A stretch of DNA of 64,000 nucleotides from Scilla litardierei (GCA_030789695.1 CM061133.1:99033128-99097127); one strand, 5' to 3'; positions 34,128 to 46,138 are shown, numbered from the stretch's first letter. A program made the numbers and translations. The notes: generated by a model from the sequence alone, not told the origin.

Positions 34128-35812
34128 CAGGTGCTACCTTCATCCAGTGCTAATTAGAAACAGTAATCCAAAGCTCTTAAGTTAATGTCAGTTTATTAAA
34201 ATGAATCTTTTTAAGAAATGTTCTACCTGTTGCATTCTACCTGTTACCTATGTGGATTCTGATAAAGAGCAACAACAAAAAAACAGAAAATAAATAGAGA
34301 TGATGCAATTTCATTGATACCAGGTTGTTTCTATTATCTTATTTGTATCCACATGTGCTGGCTATTAACTGCAGAATTTATGGTGGTTTTGATGTTTGTA
34401 TCATATGCTATATGCAGTCTGGATATTAATCTCGATATCGGTATCAGTTTCATGTCTGTATCATAGGCTATATGGATTCCTGGATTTCTAGTGCTTTGGA
34501 AATGATACTGGTGGCTTTGGAACTGATACTGGATGTATGTGCAAATCTGTATTTGGAACTAATACTGGTGAAACTGTTTTGGTGAGTATCATTTTGATCA
34601 TCTTTGGAACTTATAATGGATTTTTATTCTTTAAGCTTGATGGGATGTAGAGTAATTTTTGAATACAAATGAGCAAGGTTTCCACTAACTCAACTCGAAT
34701 AATAGCAGGGAGAACAATGGGAACTAGGGGAAAGGCCTGGGGAAGAGCAGATTAGCAGAGCTTAGGAGCTCTAATGAAAGAGAGAGAGATGGAAACGAAG
34801 CAGAAGAGGGGAAAAGGGAATTGTAGAGTGGGTGGAGGGTGGAATTTATAGAAAAAAATGGTGGAAAAAAGAGTTGAAGACAATCAAAATTATGATGTGA
34901 TTTATATATAATGACAGTTGATGCTCTAATAGGTTGCATTATGGGGTGAACAAAAGAGGTCCCAGGTTTTTTTACCACATACATAAAAAAATTGCTATAT
35001 TATAATACTCTTGTTATAAAGAATGGAAAGATAAAGTCATGTGGTCTCTTTTATCTCTGAAAAGAAATGATGTTAGGTGTAGTTTTTGCTCTTTACCATG
35101 GATACAAGGCTTTGGTAATGTAGCATCCTTAGTAACCTATGATGCTATACTAATATTAGTTAGTTAATTGCTAAATATAACATGATTGTCCTTCAGAATA
35201 ATATATGTACTTTGAGTTATTTGATCAATGTAATGGTGGATGCCACGAGAATTTGTTGACTAACACACACTTCTCTATTCCCCACATCATTTTGATGATC
35301 AGTAAAATCTAGATCTATATACACTGACATGTTTACATATGTGTGAGTAAATGTTTTGAGCTGACCTTGCCGCTTGATTTCTATTCTTTAAGCTTTTGTT
35401 TCCTCTGTAATGATCATGATAAGGCAATTACATTTGTTAGCATTAATTCATGGATGCAGAACTGATAGTCGTGTCTGTGATTTGTAGGACTTTGAGCCAA
35501 ATTCTTGGAGCGAAGACAGATGTTGCGATCTTTGCTTTCTTGTCGAAAACTTCGGCTTTGCATTGTAATTGTAGGACTGTTCAGGGTCTGACTTTTTAAC
35601 TGTAATGCCAAGTATTTGTATTTGTACAAAACAAACAATATTTAGCTGATCGAGTATTTTTCTGGGTTTCTTTTTTCAAAGTGGCAAGGTCTGATCATGT
35701 TTCACTCTTACGCGTTGGTGAGGAGAATGTAAAATTACATTTTTGTTCTACTGTTATTTCATCTATTCATATTAAACTACATTTGTATGTAATTTGTATC
35801 TAATTTGTATCA
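34127..35812. other. CACTA interior, no gene recognised
   Basis: AT-rich. Near 34440-34580 short words such as GGAACTGATACTGG recur. The minus-strand frame at 34724-34984 covers an AG-rich tract and is not credible. Confidence 0.5.
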
Positions 35813-36490
35813 TAGGCATTTCCCAACGATTCAAGAAAACGTCAGGGAATGCGATCATTTCCCAACGTTTCAAGAAAACGCTGGGAATGTCTTGGGTCAT
35901 TTTCCAACGTTTCAAGAAAACGCCGGGGAATGTTTTGGTCATTTCCCAACGTTTCAAGAAAATGCCGGTAAAAGTGTTGGGCATTTCCCAACATTTTAAG
36001 AAAACGTCGATAAAAGTCTTGGGTATTTCCCAACGTTTCAAGAAAACACCGGGAATGTCTTGGGCATTTTACAACGTTTCAAGGAAACGCCGACAAAAGT
36101 CTTGGGCATTTCCCAACGTTTCAAGAAAACGCCAACAAAAGTCTTGGGCATTTACCAACGTTTCAAGAAAACGACAGCAAACGTCTTGGACATTTCCCAA
36201 CGTTTCAAGAAAACGCCGGGAAATGTCTTCGTCATTTCTTAACGTTTTAAGAAAACGTCGGGAAATGTCTTGGTCATTTCCCAACGTTTCAAGAAAATGT
36301 CGGGAAATGTCTTGGTCATTTCCCAACGTTTCAAGAAAACGTCGGCAAAAGTTGGCATTTCCCAACGTTTCACCTAAACGCCGAGAAAACATTTAGCAAC
36401 GCCCTCTTTTCCCAACATTTTTGCAACGTTTCGTAAAACGCCGGGAAAACATTTGCCAGCGCTTCAAAAACGCTGGGAAATGTTAAAAAA
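35813..36490. repeat. CACTA right subterminal array
   Basis: About fifteen units of roughly 41 bp: CATTTCCCAACGTTTCAAG followed by AAAACGCCGGGAATGTCTTGG variants. Open frames on both strands, including 35794-36396, result from this periodicity. Confidence 0.9.
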
Positions 36491-36519
36491 ACGTTGGTAA
36501 AAGCCATTTTTTAGTAGTG

Positions 36520-36522
36520 ATA
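36520..36522. repeat. Target-site duplication ATA (right)
   Basis: Matches 29651-29653. Confidence 0.85.
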
Positions 36523-37690
36523 GTATGAAGGTCCGGGGGTCGTTGCGGTCATGTGGGACGCGTGCGGCCTCCGGGGTCGGTTGTCCAAGCGTTTGCTTGG
36601 GCGGAAACGTGCAGATCCGTGTGTGTCGACGTGCCGAAGGGAAGCTTCGGCAGGGCGACAGTTTCCTGGGACGAACGGTCGGACGGGTCTGGGGCTCGAG
36701 AGCGTTTGGACCCGAGCGATGGAGTGCTGAAGGGTGGATTCGGCTGGTTGACGTCTCCTTGGATCTGCACAGACGAGAAAGCTCGTCAAGGAGTCAGACC
36801 TTGGTTCCGACCAAGTCGCCTCCAATGCATAAGTCAGCACTTGTCTGAAGAATGCTCGGTGTGATCGAGTATGGTTCATGGAGAGACCGATACATGAGTC
36901 CTCGGGCCGAGCTGAGGAGGAGAAATATAAGGTGGAAGGAAAAGGTCTTGAGAGGTGGAGTACCTGAGATCTGAGTATTTGATCCCTTGGCGTTTCGTCT
37001 TTCTGGCCTCTTATAGAAGTTCGCGTGTCAACACCTTTATGGCGTCCCGCCGTCTCGCCCTTCATGTCCGTCCGCTTTGATGGTCCCTTGAAGGGTCATG
37101 AAGGCGGCTGTGGTGGTGTATTGACTGGTGTTCAAGGCGGGCGTGATCTGGGGGCGGTTTCCTCAATCGTGGAGGGTAAGCGGATCCTCGATGTTGGTTT
37201 TGGGCTGTCGTGACTTGATACGCTCACTGAGCCTTCTGATTAGGGCCCAATCCCCACTCGGCCGTGGGCTTCGCCTGCTCCGCTTGGAGGTTGTATCAAT
37301 TTCCCCCATCGCTCGGGCCGTTTGGCTCATGATAGTTCGGTCCGAGGGATGTGATTCGTATGGATTTGACGGGTGCGTCAGTCAAGGCGACGCATTAAAT
37401 GAAGGTCATCATGGCACAATGAGCCATGAATTTCCCACCCTTTGGAAGTGGGATTCAGAGAGCCGCCTTCAGGGGGATGTTGACGCGTGTCCTTCTTTGG
37501 ACGGCCCGAATTTGGATTTGCCTTCCATATAAAAAGACAGGGTTTTGGGATCCCTTCCGCGCTTTCCGATTTTTCTTTTGATTCCTCTTATCGTTGCTGA
37601 GTTTCTCTCTGTCTCCTCTTCAACATCCCCTTCTTCAGCTCTCGCAAGGTAACCCCCTTTTCTACTTCAGTTTTTTGTCGTGCTTAATAG
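36523..37690 (+). other. 5' non-coding region of a gypsy-type element, with TATA box
   Basis: GC-rich DNA that ends in TATAAAAAG (37528-37536) followed by a CT-rich leader (about 37560-37650). This suits an LTR or promoter upstream of the gag-like coding region that begins near 37700. No LTR terminus or primer-binding site was recognised. Overlapping open frames on both strands look compositional. Confidence 0.5.
37528..37536 (+). promoter_or_regulatory. TATA box TATAAAAAG
   Basis: A good match to the plant TATA consensus, with a CT-rich leader downstream and coding sequence about 160 bp further on. Confidence 0.5.
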
Positions 37691-38093
37691 AGAGGGCGCT
37701 GAGAATAGGAGCTTTTTCGCCTAATACCGATGATTTCATCGTGGCCGTCGGGGCGTCCTCGTCCCGTGAGAAGGGCAAGGGCCTGCTGTTTAAGGATCTG
37801 ATCCAGTGAGGGAATCCTTTCGGAGCTGAGGGATCCGAGGTTCCTCCCACGATTCTCGAATCGGCCTCTACTGTCTCTTATCCCATTGCTGAGAGAATTA
37901 GGGAGGAATATCTCTCTTACCTGTACAGGGTTCGAGTCTTATTTCAAGATGAGAGGATGTTTTCCTTGGGCTCGTGAGGTAGGGGTATACGTCGAGATGT
38001 TTCGGATGAGGCTTTGCTTCCCTGTTCACCCCTTCATCATCCAGGTGTTGGAATTTCTACAAGCGTCCATGTGCCAGCTGGCCCGTATTCAGT

Positions 38094-38098
38094 TCCGA
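38094..38098. repeat. Target-site duplication TCCGA (left)
   Basis: TCCGA precedes the solo LTR and recurs at 40952-40956. Confidence 0.95.
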
Positions 38099-40951
38099 TG
38101 TAACGGCCGGTATCTGCTAGACGTATCATTGTGTGTGTGCCCGTATTTTCGTTTTGACCATCCAGATGTTTTCGTACGCGAGTTCTATTTTTGTGTGTCA
38201 ACGCAAGCGCGTATCCGTTCTTCGTTTTACTGTATCATCATTAACCGACTATCAATTTTAACAAATTACCTTAATTTAATTACCTTAGCCTAAGTACAAA
38301 TTTCTAATCACTTTTAACTTCATTAATTACCTTATTTATTTTAATAATTACATTTTACTTAATAGCCTTAATTAAAAGTTAATTACTGATTAACTTCTTA
38401 CCATTGGATGAAAATCTTTACCCTAATTAATTACCCCTAATCATTTTCTAATTAAACCCAACCTACCAGGTTGAATCCCACCAAATGTATCGGTGAGATT
38501 CAACCACCACCTTCAAGTCTCTCCCCCACTGCCAGCTCCCTTCGATCAAGTTGTTTCACACCTCCATTGTTTTAACAACAACAATGACAGGGCACCACCA
38601 TCGTCTTTCTCTTCTCCTGCAAACAATAACCTTCAACCTTCTTCTTCCTGCAACCCATCACAACCCAAAATCAATCTCCCCTGCAAAATTCTCCAAGCCA
38701 ACCAAAACACCAACCAACAATCAAACCAGAAACAACATAAAACCCAAATCAGAAATCAGGAAAAGAAGAGAAATCTGAAATCAAGTTCAGATTTTCTTTA
38801 CAAATCAATATCAGATTCAAAAACCCCAAAAACAAAATTTGAAAACAAAAACTCCCCAAAACCCAAGATCTTCATCTTCCAAACCCATCAACTCTTCTCC
38901 TCACTCTCCCTATGCTGACACCCACCTCCACCGCTGGCCTCACCCACGCCTGGAGCCGTCCCGCCGCCGCCCGCCTGGAAGCCAGCAGTCGCCTGGAGTT
39001 GCGTGCACCGCCTATCGCCGGGAACAGCCGCCGCCGCGCCGCCTGGAGCGCCGCAGTGCCCCGGCGTCTCTCCTCCCTCGTGCCGCGCGATGTAAGTCTT
39101 CCTATAGGTGTTGATTGCTTGCTGCAAAATGTTTGAAAAAAAAAGAGAGAACGAAAGAGAGCAGAGAGACAGAGAGGCAGACTAAAGAGGGGGGAGAGTT
39201 ATTAAAAAGATAGAGAGAAGAGAGAGTTATAAAGATGGAGAGAGAATGTTAGTATATATTAACCCATGTTAAAAGGTAGGTATGTTATTATTGTGTAGGT
39301 TGGTTGGTAGTACTATTAAATATAATATTAACCATGTCATTATATAGTTGTTACCATGTCATTATCTAATATTAAGTAAAGACAAGTTATTGTTAATATT
39401 AGAATTGATATTAGCTTGTTAGTGATAATTTCAGCATGTTAGCAACTTTGAAACTAATGTTAGGGTAATAATATTAGTATAAATGAGGCGTACCATGTTA
39501 GCGTAACACAATATAGGCGATACACTAGCCGGGGAACCCGATAAAATTAGGCGAACCCAATTCGGGTGTTATTTTAATATTGCATGTATTTCGCAAAATA
39601 TCTACTTCATCGATTTATTTAACTAAAACAGAGAACCACTATCATCGTAACAAAGCACCCGTCAAGACGAACCCAACGGCACCAAAATCATCGAAAACAG
39701 GCAAGTATGCAATTTATAGTGAATTTGCGAAGGTAAATGCTCTTTTAGCTTTTTGTATGTAAAGTTACATAACTCAAAACCTGCACGTGAAATGACGCGT
39801 GAAATCACTTCCACGACATCCGTGGCTAAAAATGTGATCCAACGACATGTAATTTGATTTATCTTATTTTAGAACATTAGCGAAGAAAATCAATTTTTAT
39901 GTCGTATTCGTTAAATTCACATACTCAGTATTTTTGTTAAATTGTTGTAAATATTGCTCGACACTCTTGTAACCACGTAAATTGTTGTGTAAAGATAAAT
40001 GATCATGTTATTTAATTGTTGCATGCCTTAAAAAGACTAACAAGAGAGTGACATCGTGAAATCGTGCACCTCGAAGGCGAAATCATGACTTTCGTGATGT
40101 CATGTGAGTTGACTGGTCGTGTTCCAGTACCAATCTTGGGGTGGGGTTAGGGTTGAGCGACTACTAGGCGTATGACTGGGTACTCTCTTGAAGGGCACCA
40201 TCCGTATGCGGTGGGTTAGCGCCAATCACGGTAAGCCCCGTGAGAAGAACGACCCACTCATCACGTCTTAAAGGCGAGAACCATATTATAGACGTGTGAC
40301 ACTTACATGGAACTTGCAAAGTGAAATTGTAACCTCAGTGAAATTGACATGCTTTACTTTACTCGTTAGATTGCTTAGAACTGTATGTTATGATGTATTT
40401 ACTTTAAAAATCAGCATGCTTAAACTTTTATTGTTATCTCATTTAATTTATAATTGCCTCTTAAATCCAGTATAAATTTGTATATCTTGCCTTGGGTTCT
40501 AACATCTTCTTGCAGACCCTTGCTGACATACATTCATGTTTGTGGATGTATGTCAGATCCCGAGCCTGAGTACCAGGAGGTTCCTTACGAGACACCTGAC
40601 TTGGAGAGTCAGGAGTTTGCTGTAGACGCCGAGTTTCTCCCTGCTGAGAACTAGTGGGCTATTCCGTTGCTGCTTGCCGTTGTTTGCTTTCTGTTATTGT
40701 TGAGTGTACGTTATTGTTGTTGTATTTCGGCCCAGCTGAGGCTTGTTGTTTTTATTTCATGTACGGATGCTTATTATTCTAGATGTGGCTTGTAATGTAT
40801 GAATAATTCTGGTTGTTCTGAAAAGCATGTGAAGGACCTGCCCTTGCGTTTTACCACAGACGCTTATTGAACCCGAGCTTCACTGCTCCGGTTCAAGCGG
40901 ACCCCAGTAACGCTCTCGCTCCCGTCGTATTTTGGGGAGCGGGACGTTACA
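38099..40951 (+). mobile_element. Solo LTR of the large-LTR family, 2853 bp
   Basis: Starts TGTAACGGCCGGTATC and ends TTTTGGGGAGCGGGACGTTACA, both close to the LTR ends of the elements at 14.4 and 52.1 kb. A TCCGA duplication flanks the single LTR, the expected product of LTR-LTR recombination. It carries a GC-rich block (about 38930-39090) ending in a GTAAGT donor-like site, a hairpin at 40523-40556, and CAGACGCTTATTGAACCCGA shortly before the end. The first letters of CAGACGCTTATTG recur in the 14.4-kb LTRs. Confidence 0.9.
40523..40556 (+). other. Hairpin in the solo LTR
   Basis: CTGACATACAT (40523-40533) pairs perfectly with ATGTATGTCAG (40546-40556) across a 12-nt loop, about 0.4 kb before the LTR end. 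This is the same place as the hairpins in the related LTRs. Confidence 0.85.
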
Positions 40952-40956
40952 TCCGA
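40952..40956. repeat. Target-site duplication TCCGA (right)
   Basis: Matches 38094-38098. Confidence 0.95.
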
Positions 40957-42578
40957 TCTTGGTCGACTTTGTCGTGATCTGTCATCTGCATGGGTTGGAG
41001 CCGTCCTTGCGTTTTTCTTTTATTTCTACAAAAACCGGGCTATGTCTTTGGCAACATGGCTTCACATTGATGTCAGGAAGGGCATGGAGTATCTGTTGGG
41101 CTTGCCCTGCTGGGTCGGTCATTGGAAGAACGGTTATGTTTTTGGTACTTTCCCCGGGGATGCCAAAATTTTAACTGGCTGGGGAAGTTCAGGTGCCTAC
41201 GATTTGGTGCTGGACATGTCAGAGGTCGACCGGCCGCGGTTACATTCTTGTCGGCCTTGCCCAAGGAGAAGAGATTGCCCTGGCCCTTGTTGGATGGTCT
41301 CCTCCTCAAGAGCGTCTTGTGGTCCCCTGGTAAAGACACTTTTTAGACTTCGTCCTTCCCCTCGGCTTACCTTGATTCTCCTTTATTTTATTGGAATGGT
41401 GGATCAGGAGTTCAACCACCCCTACGACGTGCATCAACTCATCTGTCGGGGTGCTCGGGGCTCTCGGGGAAGCTCCTATGGTCATGCACCGTACCGCACG
41501 GAGGAAGAGGAGATCCGTGCAACTGAGCCACCGATCCAAATGCTGAAGATAGTGAACGCGCCCCGACTGCAAACTCTTCCCCTGTAGTGACGGGTTCGAT
41601 CGATGCTCCCCTGAGTCTGGCTTTGACCCCAGCCGATGCAGGTTCTTCTCCCGTTGTAGCGGGCCTGGCTGACGCTCTCGATACCCCGGTCCCTGACGAA
41701 AGGGCCTCAGCTAGCCTTAAGCAGGACCTTGCCATACCGACCGGGGGGCAGGGGTCGAGGAAGAAGCATTCTTACTCGGGATCTGAGGCCCGAGAAAAAT
41801 AGAAAAGGGAGTAGCGCTTCCCTGGTGGCACGTCCCTCGTCGGCCGCCTCATAAGGAAGTTTACAAGTCTTGGGGGAGGCTTCTCCCACCCTTCAAGTCA
41901 AGCATACCCTGGTCGGGGTAGGGCACGTACTATTTTCGTTCGTGCCTAGACTTGAGGCCTCATCTGGAGGGTCGGTTTTTACCGCCCGTGACGTGGTTGT
42001 CCGGTTGGCGCAGAGCTCCGCGTTGCTAGGGGACCACTCTCTCCTGGAAAGGGTCCACTCCAAGAGCCTGGTGGACTGCATGGTGTGGCAGATTCAGTAG
42101 ATATGTCTCTTTATTCTCTCACTCCCATCTTGTTTAGTTTGTTCTTCATCCCTTTTGTCTCGTAGTGGTCCTCGATGACCGTACAGGTGCAGCGGCGCTT
42201 GGAGCGTGTCGCCGAACTTGAGTCGACCCTCGAGTGAGAACGTCTGAGGGCAGAGGCAGCGGAGCGAGCGGGCGAAGAGGTTCGTAAGGAGTTACATCCC
42301 TTACTCCACAAGGTCTCCGAGCTCACGTCAAAGGTGGAGAAGCAGAAGGAGGTGTTGGCGGCCGCCGACGTCTCTCGGGCATCCGTCGAAAGGTTTGCTG
42401 AGGGTACCGAGGAGGCATTGTCTCTCGCCCGGGAAGTGCATAGGAAGGAAAGGGCCAAGCTTTGGTCTGAGATCGGTTCCATGTGACGAGCGGATCCACA
42501 TCGGCTTGTTGATGAATTCGTGAGGGGTTTTGAGGACGTCTTGGCCCCAAGGATTGCAAAGTCCTTCTTGGATGGGTT

Positions 42579-44277
42579 TGTTGGATACAACGTGTTATTG
42601 GATACAACAATCGATGACTTCGTGTTTGATGATAAAAAACATGTGTAAACGATTTAATATGTGTGCTAAGTGTTTTCAGGAATGGCACTCTTGCAAATAC
42701 TCAAAGAGAGACTAGCCAAAAGTGATGGAGGAATTGCTATACACACTTCAAGTGGACTAAGTCAAAGATGGAGAATATGACTACCACAATTGGACTAAAT
42801 CAAAGATGAGAAGATAATGAGAAAATCAATTCAAATCCATATTTGAATTGATTCAAAATCAATTGGTGCAACATTCAAATCCTAATGCCATGCAAAATGG
42901 AAACTCGGTCAAAGATGGAGAGATATGGAGAATCTCATGCAAACCAAAGATGATTAAATAAGATCTAATTCAAATCATATAGCTACACAAATTGAATTCC
43001 ATAGCCATTCATATTCAAACTCTATATCCTAAGAGATTTATTCAAATCCTAATCAAATTAGGATTCCTTCCCATCTCTATCAATATGGGATTCTAATTAA
43101 TTCTATCATATCCCATCCTCTCCTATATAAACCCATATTCCAAGAGAGTGTTTTTGAGAGAGAGAGAGAGAGGGAGGGAGAAAGAGAGAGCAACCAAAAC
43201 AAAGGGGATAATTCGGCCACAACCAAGGGAGAGGCCTAAGGTTGCTCAAATACCTAAGGTTGCACAACATACCAAGCCTAAACTCCATTGCCTACAAGCT
43301 TCATCTTCTCTCCTCTTTGAAGCCAAGCAACTCCATAGACATACCCTATTGCACAGATCTCAATAAGGCCGCAACTTTTATCTCCTACCCCTTGCCAATG
43401 CTGCAACTTTCATGTAGAAAAATCTAGCTTGCACAACATGACCAAGGCCACAAACTTCATCTCCTTCTTCCTTGCATTAAGCTCTTCAAGGCCAAAACTT
43501 CACACCATCTCCAAGAGCTCTAGGCCGCAATATAGATCTCCAAGCCATAACCCTCCTCAAGGCCACAACCTATCTCTCCAAGATCGCCATTGCCACAAGT
43601 TACTTCAAAGGAGAACCAATCCATATCTTGCACAAGTTTCATTCGAGATACCTTCACCACATATTGCGCAACGCACAGAGGAGAGCATATAGGGCCGCAA
43701 GTTTCAATGAGGAGCCCAAGTCACATAGGCCACAACTTCCAGAGGTGAGGACGTGACATTGGCAACGACATCTTGTCAAATGCGATCTGACCTGAGCTGA
43801 TTGACAGAGACGACTGCCGTTACACAAACTGAGATTCTCTAAACTCTTTACTATTATTTTGTGTAGTTGTATAGATCTCTGTAGGGAAAATTTTACCATT
43901 GTGACGTTTTGGGGGTCTTGTCTAGTTGGTCTAGGCAAGAGGGGACTTGGCTAGTTAGGGCTAGCCAATAAAAAGCTCATACTAATATTAATTGTATTGA
44001 ACACATGTGTTGTGGGGTACTGAGAGCCTGTCGAGTGTAGAGACGTAAGTCGTGCTCTAGCGTGTGGGTGTACCTGTCGCATAATTAATATAGTATCTAC
44101 TTTGGGGGCTGGACATAGGTCATTGGGACGATTAAACTAGGGTAAATCTGCTGTGCATCTGTGTTTGCTTATTATTTACGCTGCATGTGCTTATAGCTGC
44201 ATGTGATTGTTTGTGGGTTGCACGAATAGTTTTATTAGCCTATTCACCCACCTTTATGCTACGATACAGATCCAACA
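42579..44277 (+). repeat. 5' LTR of copia A, 1699 bp
   Basis: Begins TGTTGGAT and ends ATCCAACA, a perfect 8-bp terminal inverted repeat. GGGTT (42574-42578) precedes it and is the expected target duplication, but its partner is outside the window. TCTCCTATATAAACCCAT near 43120-43137 is a good TATA region. A GA-rich run lies at 43157-43190. Open frames within it (43148-43692) read the leader and are not recognised proteins. Confidence 0.9.
43124..43133 (+). promoter_or_regulatory. TATA box of the copia A LTR
   Basis: CTATATAAAC within the LTR, followed by a CA-rich leader. This is the expected U3/R arrangement. Confidence 0.6.
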
Positions 44278-44279
44278 AG

Positions 44280-44292
44280 TGGTAACATAGCC
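44280..44292 (+). other. Primer-binding site, initiator-Met type, imperfect
   Basis: TGGTAACATAGCC lies 2 bp after the LTR end. It resembles the common plant site TGGTATCAGAGCC with two mismatches. Confidence 0.75.
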
Positions 44293-44321
44293 AGTTTAGA
44301 GGATCTAGTCTAGATTTTTAG

Positions 44322-46138
44322 ATGACCATGAATATATCTGATTCTGCATTTGCTGAAGGTCAGTCTATAGCCCGTCCCCCTAAATTTAATGGAGTTGATT
44401 TGGCATATTGGAAGGCTGGGATGAAAATATATCTAGTCTCTGTAGATTATGATGTGTGGGATGTTGTTGAAAATGGTTATGATCAACCCACTAATAAAAT
44501 TGAAGACACCATAATGGTTAAGCCTAAAGATAAGTTGGATGCCTATGATAAAAAGCTTTATTCTTTAAATGGCAAAGCTCTGAATGTGCTTATATTCTCT
44601 CTTGATAAATCAGAGTTTAATCGTATCTCACATTGTTTAACTGTTCAGAAAATATGGCATACGCTGGAGGTGACGCAAGGGAGAACGTTACAAGTGAAGG
44701 AGTCTAGACTTGCCCTACTGAGCACAGAGTACGAGAGCTTCTGTATGCTTCCATCAGAATCCATTTCAAAGATGTTTACGAGGTTCACCAACATCGTCTA
44801 CAAGTCTAGCTCCCTCAGTAAGCCATACTCTAGCCTTGATCAAGTGAGGAAAATCTTAAGGGCGCTGCCAAGTTCGTTCAGGCCTAAAGTCACTGCCATC
44901 CAAGAAGCCAAAGATCTATCACAGATGAGGGTGGAGGACTTGATAGGTAATTTAATGTCCCACAAGATTGAGCTGCAGAATATAAAGGCTAGAGAGAAAC
45001 CAGAGGCGAAAGAAAAAGAAGCAGAACCACTAGCTCTTCAAGCTAGAGATACTGATGAAGATGAAGATGAGAACATAGCGTTAATGGTCAGAAAGTTCAG
45101 AAAGTTCATCAAAACCAAGAAAGGAAGAGCAGAAATGGAACCCAGGTTTAACCGTTCTAATAACTCTAATTCTGCTTAAAATTCCTCTGATCAGATTGCT
45201 ACTCAAAAAGTTTTGTGTTATAAATACAGGAACAGATGACACTTGATGAGAAACTGCCCACAAGAAATGGCTAATTTTGCAGACAAGAAAGGAAAAGTCG
45301 TGGTGAGAATGTGGGACATGAATAGCGAAGATGAGGATGAGAAGCATGAAGTTCGTATCAATCTTGCTCTGATGGGAAAACACGATGAGGTAATTTCTGG
45401 TACTAAAGCTGAACTTCTTATTATCTGTAAAGAGATGCAAAATAAAATTGTAGAGCTAAAATCTACCGTAGATGACTATAGAGATAGTAACTTTGAATTG
45501 CAACAAGAAAATTGTGATTTCTTTAAAGAAATTGAAAGCCTGAAAGAAGAACTTGTTGCATGGAACACTACTATTAATTTGCTGAAAAAGGGGAAAGCAA
45601 ACATGCCTGAAAATACTGAATGTCTCTCTTGCCCATCTTTGATAAATGAGATTAGCATGCATAAGAAAGATCTGATTAAACATAAAATTGAAAATGGATT
45701 GCTTACTAAAAAGATTAGCATGATAAATCATGAGCTTAAAGAAAAAATGATTGCTTTTGAAAATAAAGAAGAGGAAAACAAGAGAGCTTTCATTAGTAAA
45801 TGCACTTTGATTGTGAATGAAAATTCTATCTTGAAATCCAAAGTCACCAATCTAGAATTGTCATTAAAGAGATTTTCTATAGGAAAACAAAATTTGGATA
45901 TTATTCTTGGAAATCAATTATATGGCAATAATAGACGTGGGCTTGGATTTGGTTCTAAAAATGTTGAAAGTATTAGAAATTTCACAATGTGCCAAGCAAA
46001 GCTAAAAATGTTTATGCAAAGTGCTTTACTTGTGATAGTGTTGGTCATACTTCATATCATTGCAAATATAGGAACACCAACATTAAATTCAAGCAAATAT
46101 GGGTTCCTAAATCTTTGATGACTAACATGAGTGGACCT
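44322..46138 (+). pseudogene. copia A gag (UBN2/DUF4219 type) with coiled coil and zinc knuckles
   Basis: The first 285 residues show the copia gag N-terminus ('RPPKFNGVDLAYWKAGMKI') and a UBN2-like core ('TLEVTQGRTLQVKESRL'). The frame meets TAA at 45177. Coding resumes through a degenerate first zinc knuckle near 45216, where 'CYKYRNR' is followed by a stop and 'HLMRNCP'. A Glu/Lys/Asn-rich coiled coil follows (about 45380-45960). After a frame change near 45985 an intact CX2CX4HX4C knuckle appears (CFTCDSVGHTSYHC, 46022-46063). The reading ends at the copia B insertion. Confidence 0.85.
46134..46138. repeat. Expected left target duplication of copia B (GACCT)
   Basis: The 5 bp before the TG terminus at 46139. 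The partner copy would lie beyond 64000. Confidence 0.45.

Larger units (their letters stand above)
29654..36519. mobile_element. Complete non-autonomous CACTA element, 6866 bp
   Basis: The left terminus CACTACTAAAAAAATGACTT and the reverse complement of the right terminus CACTACTAAAAAATGGCTTT form an inverted repeat. A 3-bp ATA duplication flanks the element, the standard CACTA signature. Subterminal arrays occupy about 29690-30190 and 35813-36490. The interior (about 30200-35800) has no frame with transposase (TnpD/TnpA) features. It does have a sequence resembling a gene leader with a splice donor. Confidence 0.93.
37690..42578 (+). pseudogene. Gypsy-type gag-like protein ('putative gypsy type transposon' family), broken by two insertions
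   Basis: The conserved N-terminal core is visible before the solo LTR, near 37975-38098: 'REVGVYVEMFRMRLCFPVHP' then 'LEFLQASMCQLARIQF'. It continues after it, near 40955-41200, with 'LAFFFYFYKNRAMSLATWL' and 'LPCWVGHWKNGYVFG'. This matches the plant family annotated as putative gypsy-type transposon (PF04195). A variable Ser/Pro/Ala-rich region follows (41587-42100). Then comes a Glu/Ala/Arg-rich coiled coil (about 42183-42570) with stops near 42235 and 42484. Frame changes and stops occur throughout. Copia A truncates the 3' part at 42578. Gag function is inferred from the family's usual position in large gypsy derivatives. Confidence 0.75.
42579..46138 (+). mobile_element. SIRE-like Ty1/copia element (copia A), 5' portion
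   Basis: The 5' LTR (42579-44277), a primer-binding site, a gag with two CCHC positions and a long coiled-coil segment are present. The sequence is then interrupted at 46139 by copia B. The long gag with coiled-coil extension is typical of the SIRE/Maximus lineage. The rest of the element must lie beyond the window. Confidence 0.85.

Noticed and set aside
35794..36396. 200-codon repetitive ORF with 'NVSRKRRQKSWAFP' units
   Set aside because: A translation of the CACTA subterminal array. The opposite strand is equally open (36069-36392, 35772-36041), as expected for a periodic repeat.
36511..37532. ORFs of 100-184 codons on both strands upstream of the gag-like pseudogene
   Set aside because: They overlap in several frames in GC-rich DNA that precedes a TATA box and leader, and none has a recognised motif.
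45456..45731. Minus-strand ORFs inside the copia A gag
   Set aside because: Shadows of the coiled-coil coding frame on the + strand.
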